From NCBI RefSeq assembly GCF_000485595.1, contig NW_014577117.1, forward strand, positions 557,839 through 621,838: 64,000 nucleotides of DNA, read 5' to 3'. This DNA is from Priapulus caudatus (lineage: Eukaryota > Priapulida > Priapulimorpha > Priapulimorphida > Priapulidae). Below are positions 53,936 through 63,201 of this stretch, piece by piece. The notes under the pieces are model-generated. The model saw only the letters and a program-made list of their open reading frames with translations, was not told the DNA's origin and made no database searches. Each line of letters begins with the position of its first letter. Position 1 is the first letter of the stretch. The position numbers were made by a program, and so were the translations under genes.

Positions 53936-54733
53936 TTGACTCCACCAGTGACCCTTTCTCCATGTAAAGGGCGGGAATTGTTTAGAACTCCCCCACGTAG
54001 TCATGAGTCGATTTCATGGTTTATTGATCTCGACGAAGGAGCAGCGGCACGCGCTAATTGGCCGCAGTCGGTGGCTCGGGCTACGGTTACCCCTGCTCCA
54101 CGGGCCAGGCGTGTTTCTGGGTGGGGGAATGAGAATCCGCTTTCTGCTAGCAGGGGGCGTGCAGACGAGATGGCGGGGTTCGGGCATCAAGAGGGTGGCT
54201 TGGAGTTTACTCACCGGAGGGTGGGTCCGCTAGCTGGCTCTGTGAGAGGGGGGAGGGAGTGAATTTCGCGTCCCCTTTTGTGAGGGAATCGGAGGGGTTC
54301 CCTTTAAGAGCTGGTGGGAGTTGGATTAAGTTTAAGTCCTTCACAGGGAAAGATGGTATTCCGTTGGAAGGCTTTCTCCGCCAATTTGATCTGATATGCA
54401 GACTCAATGGTTGGGGCAGTGAGGAGAGGTTAATGCGGTTGGTAGGGGCCCTCGAGTGGCCAGCGTCCGCCATTTTGGAAGACTGATGACGGCGTTGATG
54501 AACTCATGGTTCGTCGGGCTTTGATTGGACGGTTTCAGCCTTTAGGTAGTGCACTAGAGCGCCGCGCGGCTCTCCGTGACTACGTTCTCCAGCCAGGCCA
54601 GAGTTGGCAGGAGTATGCGCCTGAGGTTAAGAGGCTGACAGTTAGGGTGCAACCTTTCCTCTCGTCGGAGCAGGCTAGCGAACAGGCGTGGTGTCGATTG
54701 CTGGAAGTAATGCATTCGTCCCCTGCCTTGAAG
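53936..54733 (+). pseudogene. gag: Gag remnant of gypsy element 4
   Basis: The capsid region is read in three frames: 53936-54262 (Pro/Arg-rich N-terminus), 54259-54486 (FTGKDGIPLEGFLRQFDLIC, NGWGSEERLMRLVGALEW), and 54506-54733 (LIGRFQPLGSALERRAAL, GQSWQEYAPEVKRL). The order and spacing match the gag of element 1. Frame changes near 54255 and 54490 inactivate it. The zinc knuckle and everything up to the integrase end are missing. Confidence 0.75.
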
Positions 54734-54740
54734 TCCTGTC

Positions 54741-55121
54741 ATGTCTCGTAATGATTTGACTGTGGAGTGGGTCAAGCGTGCGACTCGAGAGGCGCATGTA
54801 TATGCGCGAGCACAGCTAGGTCGGGCGGCACAGCGTCAGAAGAGGGGTTACGATCGTAAAGTTCGTACTTCTACGTTTGCTCCCAGGGAATGGGTGTGGT
54901 ATTTCTACCCTCCTGCGGATGCTAAGTTGGGACTTCCGTGGCGGGGCCCTTTCTTAGTGTTGCGTGGGAAGGGTAACGTTCGGTGGATTCAGGCTTCCCC
55001 TGATAGTGTAGTTAAGGTGGTCGCCGTAGATAACCTGAAAGACTACGAGGGTGTGAGTGCGCCAGTCTCCTGGTTGGGAGATGGGGCTGAGACTGGCTGG
55101 GAGATGGGGCTGAGGGTGTAG
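54741..55121 (+). pseudogene. pol: Integrase C-terminal end of gypsy element 4, joined to gag
   Basis: The frame reads ATREAHVYARAQLGRAAQRQ, then KRGYDRKV, REWVWYFYP, PWRGPFLVLRGKGNVRW and VDNLKDYEG. This is the basic-helix and SH3-like (G-x-W-x-G-P-F) C-terminus of a gypsy integrase. It begins directly after the gag fragment, so protease, reverse transcriptase, RNase H and the integrase core are deleted, some 3 kb in a full element. The result is a non-autonomous deletion derivative. Confidence 0.85.
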
Positions 55122-56640
55122 ACGCAGAGGTGGTTGGTGGGTCTGGTGGTCCGGGGAACGTGGCGCGTCAAGGTGCACATGATCCGCGTGGCGCGGATTC
55201 CCAGGTGAGGGATGACACAGGGTTGGACGGGGTTGATGGATCAGGATTGTCTCGTTCTAGCCTCAAGACACAATCGGTGAAGTTGGGGCAGGTGGTTGGC
55301 CCTCAGATTGGTTCTGGGGATGTTCCTGTTAAGCCACTGGTGGCCGGGCATGCGAGGGACCGTTTGGGTGGTTTTGAGTTTTCTAACTCGGTGCAGATCA
55401 CACCGGGTAGGAGATTCGTGAAAGCTCCGTGTCACTACGGTTATGCGTCCCCGTAGTAAGAGGTTGTCAGACCGAGGGGTGACTGTTGGTTCGTGGGGAG
55501 CAAGCCATATAATGGTGTAGCAGCAGTCTATCCGCTTGCCATGGTTGGTAACGATTTCATGCAGTCTGTAGTTCCCGGATAATGTTATCGTGCCATGTTA
55601 ATTCTTGGTGCGGTAAGGTAACCCTGGATGTCGTGTGTGTCACGACTGTGCTCGGTAGATTATTCTCTGGGTTATTGTCAGACCGAGTGTTTCAGGGCTC
55701 GCCATACTAATTCGGGAGGCTATGCTGTCTGTTCGGCCCGGGTTGCGGCGTTTGGGTCTGCGGGTCAGGCCTTGTGATGCTGATATATCCGGTGAGTTCT
55801 CCTCTTCCAGGGCGTTTTCTGATAATACTACCTCACCTTGCTTGAGCGCTTGGTAGCGATGTAAGCTGCGGATGGGCTGGTTCTCAGTTGCGAAAGGCCG
55901 CTATGGTCAGGCGCAACTCTTGGCATCCGGAGCTCCGTGGGGGGGGGGCAGGATGTCTCTCGCCAGTAGCTTGATTTGGGCGGACATGTAGGGGCTCCTG
56001 GAGTTCCTGATCCGTGGCTAACGCAGATATAGGGGGCCACGGGGCCGGCCGTATTGCGGGGTAGGGACGGGGTGCGGGTTCCATACTGCTACGGACCCGT
56101 GTCTGTCGGCCAAGCGACTACCCCCTCCTGTCCGTAGAATGTTGCACTGCACTGATTCGGGTATCTGTTAGGGAGCACCCATGGTAGTTGCGTCACGTGA
56201 GTTCTCTTGCCGGCTGGTACCGCGCTACTCACCCACAGGCATTCAGAATTATTACCCTTGATCGGAACAAATTTGGGGTTTGTTCCCCATTAGTGTCGGA
56301 GTTTGAGACGGATTCCGGAGTTATCCTTGATAACGATTGAGACGACGCAGCCGGAGGGAGAAGCTGCGCCGGAGGAGAAGGAGATGACGCAGCCGAGGAG
56401 GCTAGGGAGAGGGAGCTGCTCGGCGAGGAGCCCATGGAGCTTAGCGATGGATGGGAGGAGATGCCATTCGCGGACGAGCTGCTGTTGTCCCCTTAGGCAG
56501 CAAGAGCGACCCCGGTGGCAGGGGTCAGGTCGACCTCCCAGAGAAAGCACTCCGCGGTCGTCGAGACCACTCGTCCTGGCAGTGCGACTCCCATCGTGAA
56601 AGAGCAATGCCCTGCACCAGGAGTTCGGGACGGCCTGCGG
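55122..56640. other. Non-coding 3' interior of gypsy element 4
   Basis: GC-rich, between the integrase end and the 3' LTR. No convincing ORF. Purine-rich tracts at 56395-56415 and 56450-56461 are candidate polypurine tracts. Confidence 0.45.
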
Positions 56641-56643
56641 ACA

Positions 56644-56953
56644 ACCGGGAGATGGGGAGAAGGTAAATGTTTGTAATTGTCTAATTGTTCTGTCATTGTG
56701 TCCTGTTTTGTCTTGGGGTTGCTTACCGATTGTTAAAACATCAACAAAGAGGGCCGCCATGTTGGATGAAGTGGTTCCCCCTCTAGCGGCAGAGCACAGC
56801 GAAACAGTTGGCCTGCAGGTTATAGGCGGGAAATCGTCGTGTAGTTCTTGGTAGTTGGCAAGAGGTGCACACGGGAGAGGTTGTACGCAGATAATTGAGT
56901 TCGAGATAATAGAGTTCGAGAGAGTTCGAGAGATAGCATTGGAGAGAGAGAGC

Positions 56954-57009
<56 letters not shown>

Positions 57010-57668
57010 TGAGAGCAAGAGGTGCACACGGGAGAGGTTGTACGCAGATAATTGAGTTCGAGATAATAGAGTTCGAGAGAGTTCGAGAGATAGCATTGGA
57101 GAGAGAGAGAGAGAGAGAACCACCGTGTTCTGCCTAGAGCGGCCGTTGGGTGAGTAGAACCCCGTATTGTCCCGTCGTTGTGGGGCGAGTAAATAATACA
57201 ATACTAGAGTAGAAGTATCGGCTCTGCACGAATAGCGGGAGAGTTAGTCTATTTCATGCGCGGCTGCACGGGAGGGGAGGCCGCCGGTTAATTAACTGTA
57301 CTGTAGCCCTTTTGCCCGGCTGCGTTCATAGACCATTCTATTTGTTTAACCTCTGTGTTTACCCTGGGTATACACTTGTTATTCAATGTAACGCGAGGCC
57401 AGCGGGCAGGGGTGGGAGTTGCTCCGTTGTGTGTGCGTGTCGTTACTAACTACGACGCACCGGAACCGGAACACAGCAGAACGGGTTATTGCAGGAGCGC
57501 AGTAGCACTGAAGCGCTCGAGTGGCTAGCGGGGTCCGGGTGGTGACGATACGGCCAGTTCAACGCCTCCGGGCACAACAGGTGAGTGAAATACCTAAGGT
57601 TGTGTGCTAGTCACTAAGTATCGACCGGTGGCGCCATCGGGTGCCGCCGGGAGATGCGAAACGCTACA
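56644..57668 (+). mobile_element. 3' LTR of gypsy element 4, start unclear, internal GA duplication
   Basis: From 56644 ('aaccgggagatggggag') to 57668 it matches the 5' LTR. The TGTAGCGG start of the 5' LTR is not found upstream, so the true left border is lost or diverged. A 157-bp unit (56859-57015 and 57016 onward, beginning caagaggtgcacac) is duplicated inside, with a long GA microsatellite at 56942-57008. taac follows the end. Confidence 0.85.
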
Positions 57669-57829
57669 TAACCAATAGCTACACAAGAGAGCATTGGCTC
57701 ACATACCCTAGGGAGCCAAGTACATGATTGGGCTAGATCATGCCACCGTAGGACTGACCACGCCAACTTCGCGGGCAACAAACTGCCCTGGGTCACACGA
57801 TAACCTAGGAATAACGTGAACATATAGTG

Positions 57830-57895
57830 CGTTCGATTTGCTTCCCCAGAGCCACCTGGGGTAACCTGGGTAAGAAATCGAACGCATCTGGGTTA
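57830..57895. repeat. Inverted repeat at the left side of the Harbinger
   Basis: gtgcgttcgattt (57831 on) pairs with aaatcgaacgc (57875-57885). This may be the left terminus with subterminal repeat of the Harbinger element, but no matching right end was found after 60750. Confidence 0.45.
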
Positions 57896-57940
57896 GGGAA
57901 GATAAACGAACGGTTTTTGGGTTAAGCCGGGTTAATTATC

Positions 57941-59595
57941 ATGGATGCCAGTGACAAGAACAAACGAATAGCACTTGCAATCCTATTATTCACGAAATCG
58001 AAGAATGAGATAACACACGCAGTCATCGACAGTCATGATGCTTCATTACTGCTTGAAGAGAGCCATACGCATAGCAGACGAGACAAGGTTCCTCGGATTG
58101 AAAATTATGTTGAGGTCACCGTTCCAAGCTATTCACCCTCTGACTTTAAATCCCATTTCCGCCTGGAGAGGGAAACATTCAACATGTTTGTTACCGAGTT
58201 AAGCCAGCATGAAGAGATGCAGACGACTGGACATGGCCGCCCACCAATTCCATTTGAAAAGCAGGCTCTCTTGTTCCTGTGGTACTTGGGTAGGCCTAAA
58301 TATTTGATAATAAATGGCATTCAGGTTGAAAAACTTAAATACCCTAAAACAACAGTTTAAAGCAACTTACTCGCGAAAAAAGTGCATCGTTTCATTTGTA
58401 CAAAAACTAGTATAAATTAATTTCTTCTGAAGCAATTTATTCAGTTGCCTAGATTGCAGGAAATTGCATTATTTCACGTAATTTCTTTCGACCTTTTTAC
58501 GTGTGGCTTGCACCCCACGATGGGGGTACAGGGGATACTCTGGGTCTTCCGCCTCCCCCATCCTTCCCCAATCCTCCCCCCACTCCCCCATCTTCCCACC
58601 TCCCCCTCCCTACCGTGTATGTACACACCATGTATGTCTCCCGCCTCCATGTACACTGTCTCCCACCCCCATGTATACCGTAACACCGCCCACCCACTGT
58701 TGCTCATATGTCCCCTACATCCACACGATCTGCCCCATCGACATTTCTTTTTTAAGGGCCTGACATGTATTTCCTGACTCGTCCCTTTGATTATAATTTT
58801 AGGTACACCAGAATCCTTTCGTTCCATGTCTGACCGATTCAATGTTTCCAAGTCTACAGCACATTCCATTTGCAAGCGCATTGTGAAAGCTATGAAAAAA
58901 AATGTTGAGACGGTTCATCAAGTGGCCAGGTACAAGAGAGAGATCATATAGCAGCTGGATTTGAAGAATATTGTAGATTTCCAGGTGTAATTGGATGTGT
59001 CGATGGCTGACACATAAAGATCAAGTTGCAAGATCGAGTTAATCATGCATCCGATATTAACAGAAAAAAATAACATTCTGTTGTGTTACAAGGAATATGT
59101 GACCACACGTTAGCATTTACACACGTATATGCCGGATGGCCAGGTTGTACACACGATGCTAGAGTGCTTAGAAATTCAGATATATATAGACAGTCAGATC
59201 AGTTCTTCGGACATGACGACTTCCTTCTGGGAGACTCCGCATATCCCCTAGAGCCATGGCTGATGACGCCATTCAAGGATTATGGTAACATGACAAATGC
59301 ACAAAAGGTCTACAATCGCAGACTTAGTTCCGCAAGAGTTGCTATTGAGCGTGCATTTGGACAGTTGAAGGGAAGATTTCGCCGGTTGCGTGACTTTTAT
59401 GTGTCCGACCCTGAACTGATGATCAATAGCATAATTTGTGCGTGCATCCTGCATAACATATGTGTACACATGAATGACAACCCTTTCGATGAAATACCCA
59501 GTAAGGATGCTAACCAGGATCTGGAGAGACCATATCATCATAGACCAGCCGGTGTAGAGTGGAGACAAAATCTTGTGAGGCTTTGTGAAAATTGA
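57941..59595 (+). pseudogene. PIF/Harbinger transposase (HARBI1-like), intron-containing, broken
   Basis: Harbinger transposase is a DDE nuclease that works with a separate Myb-like protein. Exon 1 is 57941-58289 (FRLERETFNMFV, GRPPIPFEKQALLFLWYLG). The intron (GT...TTTTAG) contains a long C-rich tract at 58555-58612. Exon 2 starts at 58803 (TPESFRSMSDRFNVSKST, a helix-turn-helix). The frame shifts near 58948. The first catalytic Asp is in GCVDG, followed at once by TGA (59008-59010); TAA is at 59071-59073. The rest is intact: HTLAFTHVYAGWPGCTHDAR, GDSAYPLEPW (second Asp) and RVAIERAFGQLKGRFRRL (Glu). Catalytic residues survive, but three lesions kill the frame. The partner gene follows convergently on the other strand. 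Confidence 0.9.
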
Positions 59596-59682
59596 GTTAT
59601 TCTCAGACAAAAGAATGTAGGCAACCATTTTGAACCCAATGAACTCATGTGTTTGAATGTGTTTTCTGTTTAATAATTCAAA

Positions 59683-60175
59683 ATAAAATAACATTACAAT
59701 TGCAGCTGCAATCATTGCTCTATCTAAATATACAGATAAATAATATATGAATATACAATAAACAGAGAAATTCAGCCAGCTAGGTTGCAGATATTTTTAG
59801 ATTACTGGTTTAAATTTTAGAAATGAAAACTCGCAAACACAGCAGATCAAGAAACAACACTATATACTTCTATATGCTTCTCTAACAGAGCCATTGAATG
59901 AATTTAAAGATTAAAGCTTGTATGCAATAAAACAAAATAAAATAAAATTACAATTGCAGTTGCAATTATTGCTCCATCGAAATATACAGATAAATAATAT
60001 ATGAATATTCAATAAACAGAGAAATTCAGCCAGCTAGGCTGAAAACATTTTTAGATCACTGTATTGAGAATTTACAAAATGAAAACTCACAAACACAGCA
60101 GCTCAAGAAACAACACTACATACTTCTATATGCTTCTCTAACAGAGCCATTGAATGAATTTACAGATTAAAGTTT
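59683..60175. repeat. Tandem duplication (~255 bp) of the Harbinger intergenic region
   Basis: Copy one is about 59683-59925 and copy two about 59938-60175. Both contain 'tatacagataaataatatatg', 'agaaattcagccagctagg' and 'cttctctaacagagccattg' (spacing 254-256). A third, single copy occurs in the truncated element at 506-735. The region lies between the two convergent genes and includes the 3' flank of the Myb gene. Confidence 0.88.
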
Positions 60176-60748
60176 ATCTGTAATTTTATTCATAACTGCT
60201 ATCGTTTTATTGTGCATTTTGGCTAGCTGCGCAAGAACCTTATCATCATGCTCTTGCATATATGTGATGATGTTTGAACTAGCAGAAGCTTTTCTTTTCT
60301 TAGTTTTTTTAATATTATCATTTGACGCCGATTTGCGTTTTCGGCCTTGCTCATTCAATTCTTCATCAGCCTCAACAACACTGGACTGCGTACTGTCATC
60401 TAGCGTACTCTCGATTGCAGCTGCATCTGAGCTTGCAACGTATACTGGCACCACACTTGGGTCATCCCCCATCATTTCGAACATCTGGTCTGCAAACTTA
60501 CATTTTGACGGCTGAGCACCAGTTCTGTTTGTTTGCTGAACGTGATTTCGGTAAGACTTCTTCAGGTTTTTCCATTTGTCTTTACATTTATGCACGGAGA
60601 TATGAGGTACATGTTTCTGTAACTCAGTGCATATTTTCTTCCACACCTTGGCCTTGTTGGCGCTTGACTTCAATTCATCAAAGTGTTCTGTAATGGCATC
60701 CAACAATGCTGTTGTTTGCTGGACTGTCCAATCATTGTTTGTCGCCAA
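60167..60748 (-). CDS. Harbinger Myb/SANT-like DNA-binding protein (193 aa), intact
   Basis: In Harbinger elements this second protein binds the transposon ends and carries the transposase to the nucleus. The N-terminus (residues about 5-95) is a trihelix Myb/SANT-like domain: WTVQQTTALLDAITEHFDEL, VWKKICTELQKHVP, KCKDKWKNLKKSYRNH. It is followed by an acidic Ser/Thr linker (residues 105-135), a basic nuclear-localisation type segment (KRKSASNDNIKKTKKRK) and a C-terminal helix (YMQEHDDKVLAQLAKMHNKT). The frame is complete from Met to stop, unlike the transposase opposite. The start is chosen because upstream sequence is not coding. A truncated second copy is at 506-985. Intactness may mean recent activity or retention by a host use. 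Confidence 0.88.
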   Translation of the reverse strand: MATNNDWTVQQTTALLDAITEHFDELKSSANKAKVWKKICTELQKHVPHISVHKCKDKWKNLKKSYRNHVQQTNRTGAQPSKCKFADQMFEMMGDDPSVVPVYVASSDAAAIESTLDDSTQSSVVEADEELNEQGRKRKSASNDNIKKTKKRKASASSNIITYMQEHDDKVLAQLAKMHNKTIAVMNKITDKL

Positions 60749-61122
60749 CTACATGTATTCCCGTGATCTAGTATGAATGGAATATCTCCGCAAGGACGTA
60801 GAAGGCAGGTTAAGTTAAATAAGTCACAAAGGCAAAGGTTTGTTAGACAACTGGTCTGCTTCAGATGTGCAAGTATATGGAATCTGGTTACCCTAGGAGG
60901 CCGAAGAAAAAATGTAAGTCGACAGTCAAGGTCAAACTAAGGTCAAGGGCAGTGGTGGTTTTGGTATGTGACAGACCTTCTCCCCAAGATGTGTAAGCAT
61001 ACCAAGTTTGGTCGCGCTAGATCAATTAGGGGCCGAGTTAGAGAGCGGAAGGGAAATATGATCAAGGTCAAGGTAAAGGTCAAATAAAGGTCGCAGTGAC
61101 CTGGTGGGCAGTTTTTACCCGA

Positions 61123-61608
61123 TCTCGGATCATCTTCAAATTCGGCATGAAGGTGCGTTATGGTAAAGCGAAGACACCAATCGTTTTTGGTGTGGGCGGA
61201 GTCATCGTTGCCATGGTAACAACATTTTCGTGGAAATATTGTAGAACCTGTAACTTGTGCTGTTTTTACCCGATTGTCATGGAATTTGGGACACAGGGGC
61301 GATATAACATGTCCTATATATATATATGTATATATATATATTTGATGACAATCAATATAAATTTAAATACAAATATTAAATTTAAATTTAAATTTTTAAA
61401 TTTTTAAATTTAAATGTTAATATAAATTTAAATACAAATATATAAATTTAATGACAATCGGGTAAAAACTGGAGAAGTTACAGGTTCTAGAATATTTCGA
61501 GAAAAAATGTTGTTACCATGGCAACGATGACTCCGCCCACACCAAAAACGAGTGGCGTCTTCACTTTACGATAACGCACCTTCATGCGAAATGTGAAGAT
61601 GATCCGAG
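61123..61608. mobile_element. Large imperfect palindrome with 158-bp arms
   Basis: Arms 61123-61280 and 61451-61608 have the same length and about 88 percent identity by eye. Shared phrases include 'catgaaggtgcgttat', 'tttttggtgtgggcggag' and 'catcgttgccatggtaacaa'. The 170-base spacer is almost pure A/T with TA and AAATTT repeats. Fold-back DNA elements have this form. The left flank (60955-61100) contains tandem 'aaggtca' phrases. Confidence 0.85.
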
Positions 61609-61652
61609 AAGAACAAATATATCTCTGCGGCGGCGGCGCGAAGATGCCAAAC

Positions 61653-61692
61653 CCATAGTATCCCCACGAACTTCGTTCGGGGGATACAATTA
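61653..61692. repeat. Terminal-type hairpin, second copy
   Basis: An inverted pair around 'acgaac ttc gttcg' with flanking 'tatcccc' and 'gggggata', followed by caatta. It corresponds to the hairpin at 479-503. Confidence 0.6.
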
Positions 61693-61838
61693 TATATTCA
61701 AAATGCACATTACAAAATGAATGCATATATACAGATAATATTTTATATCAAAAAGTATGTATATCTATATAAAAGATAATAATTATACAGTCACAGATAA
61801 TGTGTTATAAATGTGAAAATAGGAGGCAGTTTAGTCAA

Positions 61839-61974
61839 CCACGGGCACGTGTAACGCTGCTCAACATACACCATTACCTAGGCTATGTATACATTACTAT
61901 ATATGAATATCTACATCATACATGTCAATTATCGTAGTTAATGGTATGTAGAACAGCGTTACACGTGCCCGTGG
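61839..61974. mobile_element. 136-bp MITE, TSD gtcaa
   Basis: The inverted ends ccacgggcacgtgtaacgct and agcgttacacgtgcccgtgg match for 20 bases and continue with mismatches to 'accatta'. gtcaa stands on both sides (61834-61838, 61975-61979). Interior is AT-rich. The ends include the E-box CACGTG. Confidence 0.85.
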
Positions 61975-61979
61975 GTCAA

Positions 61980-62323
61980 CAGCAACTCACTAGATACTGC
62001 TTGCATTGAAATATGAAAGTTTCAAATGTGTTTTTAGATGAATGATTATTGTTATACAGTCAGAATACAGTTATTTATTGTTTGCTATTCTTAGCAAGAA
62101 TCTATTGACTATTCTTAGGCTTAGCAGATGATCTGGTAAAACAATGCGGATACCATTTTCCTGCGCTCCTGCAATATCCACATTCGTAGACGCAGAACCG
62201 TGTCCTTGCTGGACTGTCCATTCATGTTGTGACTCTAGAATAAAAAGTAGCCGAAAGGATGTATTGTACCCTCATGATAAGTTGCAATATTATACAATTA
62301 TTGACCTATTTTCAGGTGAATAC
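61980..62323. other. Non-coding stretch before the gap
   Basis: No gene recognised. Confidence 0.4.
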
Positions 62324-62445
62324 NNNNNNNNNNNNNNNNNNNNNNNNNNNNNNNNNNNNNNNNNNNNNNNNNNNNNNNNNNNNNNNNNNNNNNNNNNNNN
62401 NNNNNNNNNNNNNNNNNNNNNNNNNNNNNNNNNNNNNNNNNNNNN
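62324..62445. other. Assembly gap (122 N)
   Basis: A run of N. The open frame at its right edge is incomplete because of it. Confidence 0.97.
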
Positions 62446-62829
62446 CACGATGACGCCATCGTCACCGACGCAATGTGCAGGATGTCGGCGGCCCTATGCC
62501 GGCAAGAAGACGCCCGCCGGGCATACGACGTAATCAAGGACGGACTACTGCAGCAGGAAGCAGAGGAACGCTGCAAGCAGAGGCAGGAGGAGGTGGCGAC
62601 CATGGCTCAGGTGAGCAGGGAGTTAAAGAAGATAGGCCAGGAGAGAGATGAGGTGAAGGCGAAATTGGAGAAAGCTTCAACCCCTGCCCCCTTGACCCTC
62701 GGCCGCTGCCTCAGCTACCTGAGAGAACAGAGATACCTGGTCGCCATCTTTGACGAGGAGGGACTACCACTCTGCGAGCTGCCAACGGACCTGGAGTGGA
62801 AGGAGGGCAAGCTCCAGAAGAAGGTGTAA
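62446..62829 (+). CDS. Coiled-coil ORF at the 3' end of an LTR element (partial)
   Basis: I do not recognise the family. The frame enters from the gap and contains about 70 residues of charged, Glu/Lys/Arg-rich heptad-like sequence (EAEERCKQRQEEVATMAQVS, KKIGQERDEVKAKLEKA) and a C-terminal part (RYLVAIFDEEGLPLCELP) before the stop. GC content is higher than the surroundings. It lies 370 bases before a polypurine tract and LTR, so it may be a gag-like or extra ORF of that retrotransposon, or unrelated sequence. Confidence 0.4.
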   Translation, partial: HDDAIVTDAMCRMSAALCRQEDARRAYDVIKDGLLQQEAEERCKQRQEEVATMAQVSRELKKIGQERDEVKAKLEKASTPAPLTLGRCLSYLREQRYLVAIFDEEGLPLCELPTDLEWKEGKLQKKV

Positions 62830-63189
62830 GAAAGTTAGTAACTGGGGGGTTAACTTGGGATGTAATTTTCATTGTATTATAGGCAAGCCTTCATCAGGAC
62901 ACTGTAAATAATCATAAGGTAATGTTTGGTAAGTGGTAAATTCACCCGGTGGCTACACTGTTACATTGTTACATTGTAATTGTCATGGACCCTTACGGGG
63001 TCATGAGTATGTATTGTTTTCTTATATTGTAATGTTACATTCAACCTTTTCAGACGAGTCGTTCGACCCTTTAGACGATTTTGGTGGGTCATTACATTGA
63101 TGTTTTGGGTATGTGTGTATGTAGGAGGGATATTTAATAACGATGAGATTGTATAGGTCAGTGGCCTGCACGAGGACGCGCAGTGTTTA

Positions 63190-63201
63190 AGGAGGGGAGA
63201 G
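63190..63201 (+). other. Polypurine tract of the terminal LTR element
   Basis: aaggaggggagag stands directly before TGTAACGAC, the classical PPT-LTR junction that primes plus-strand synthesis. Confidence 0.75.

Noticed and set aside
56290-57201. 303-codon minus-strand frame with Leu-Ser repeats
   Set aside because: It is the reverse reading of the GA microsatellite and LTR sequence.
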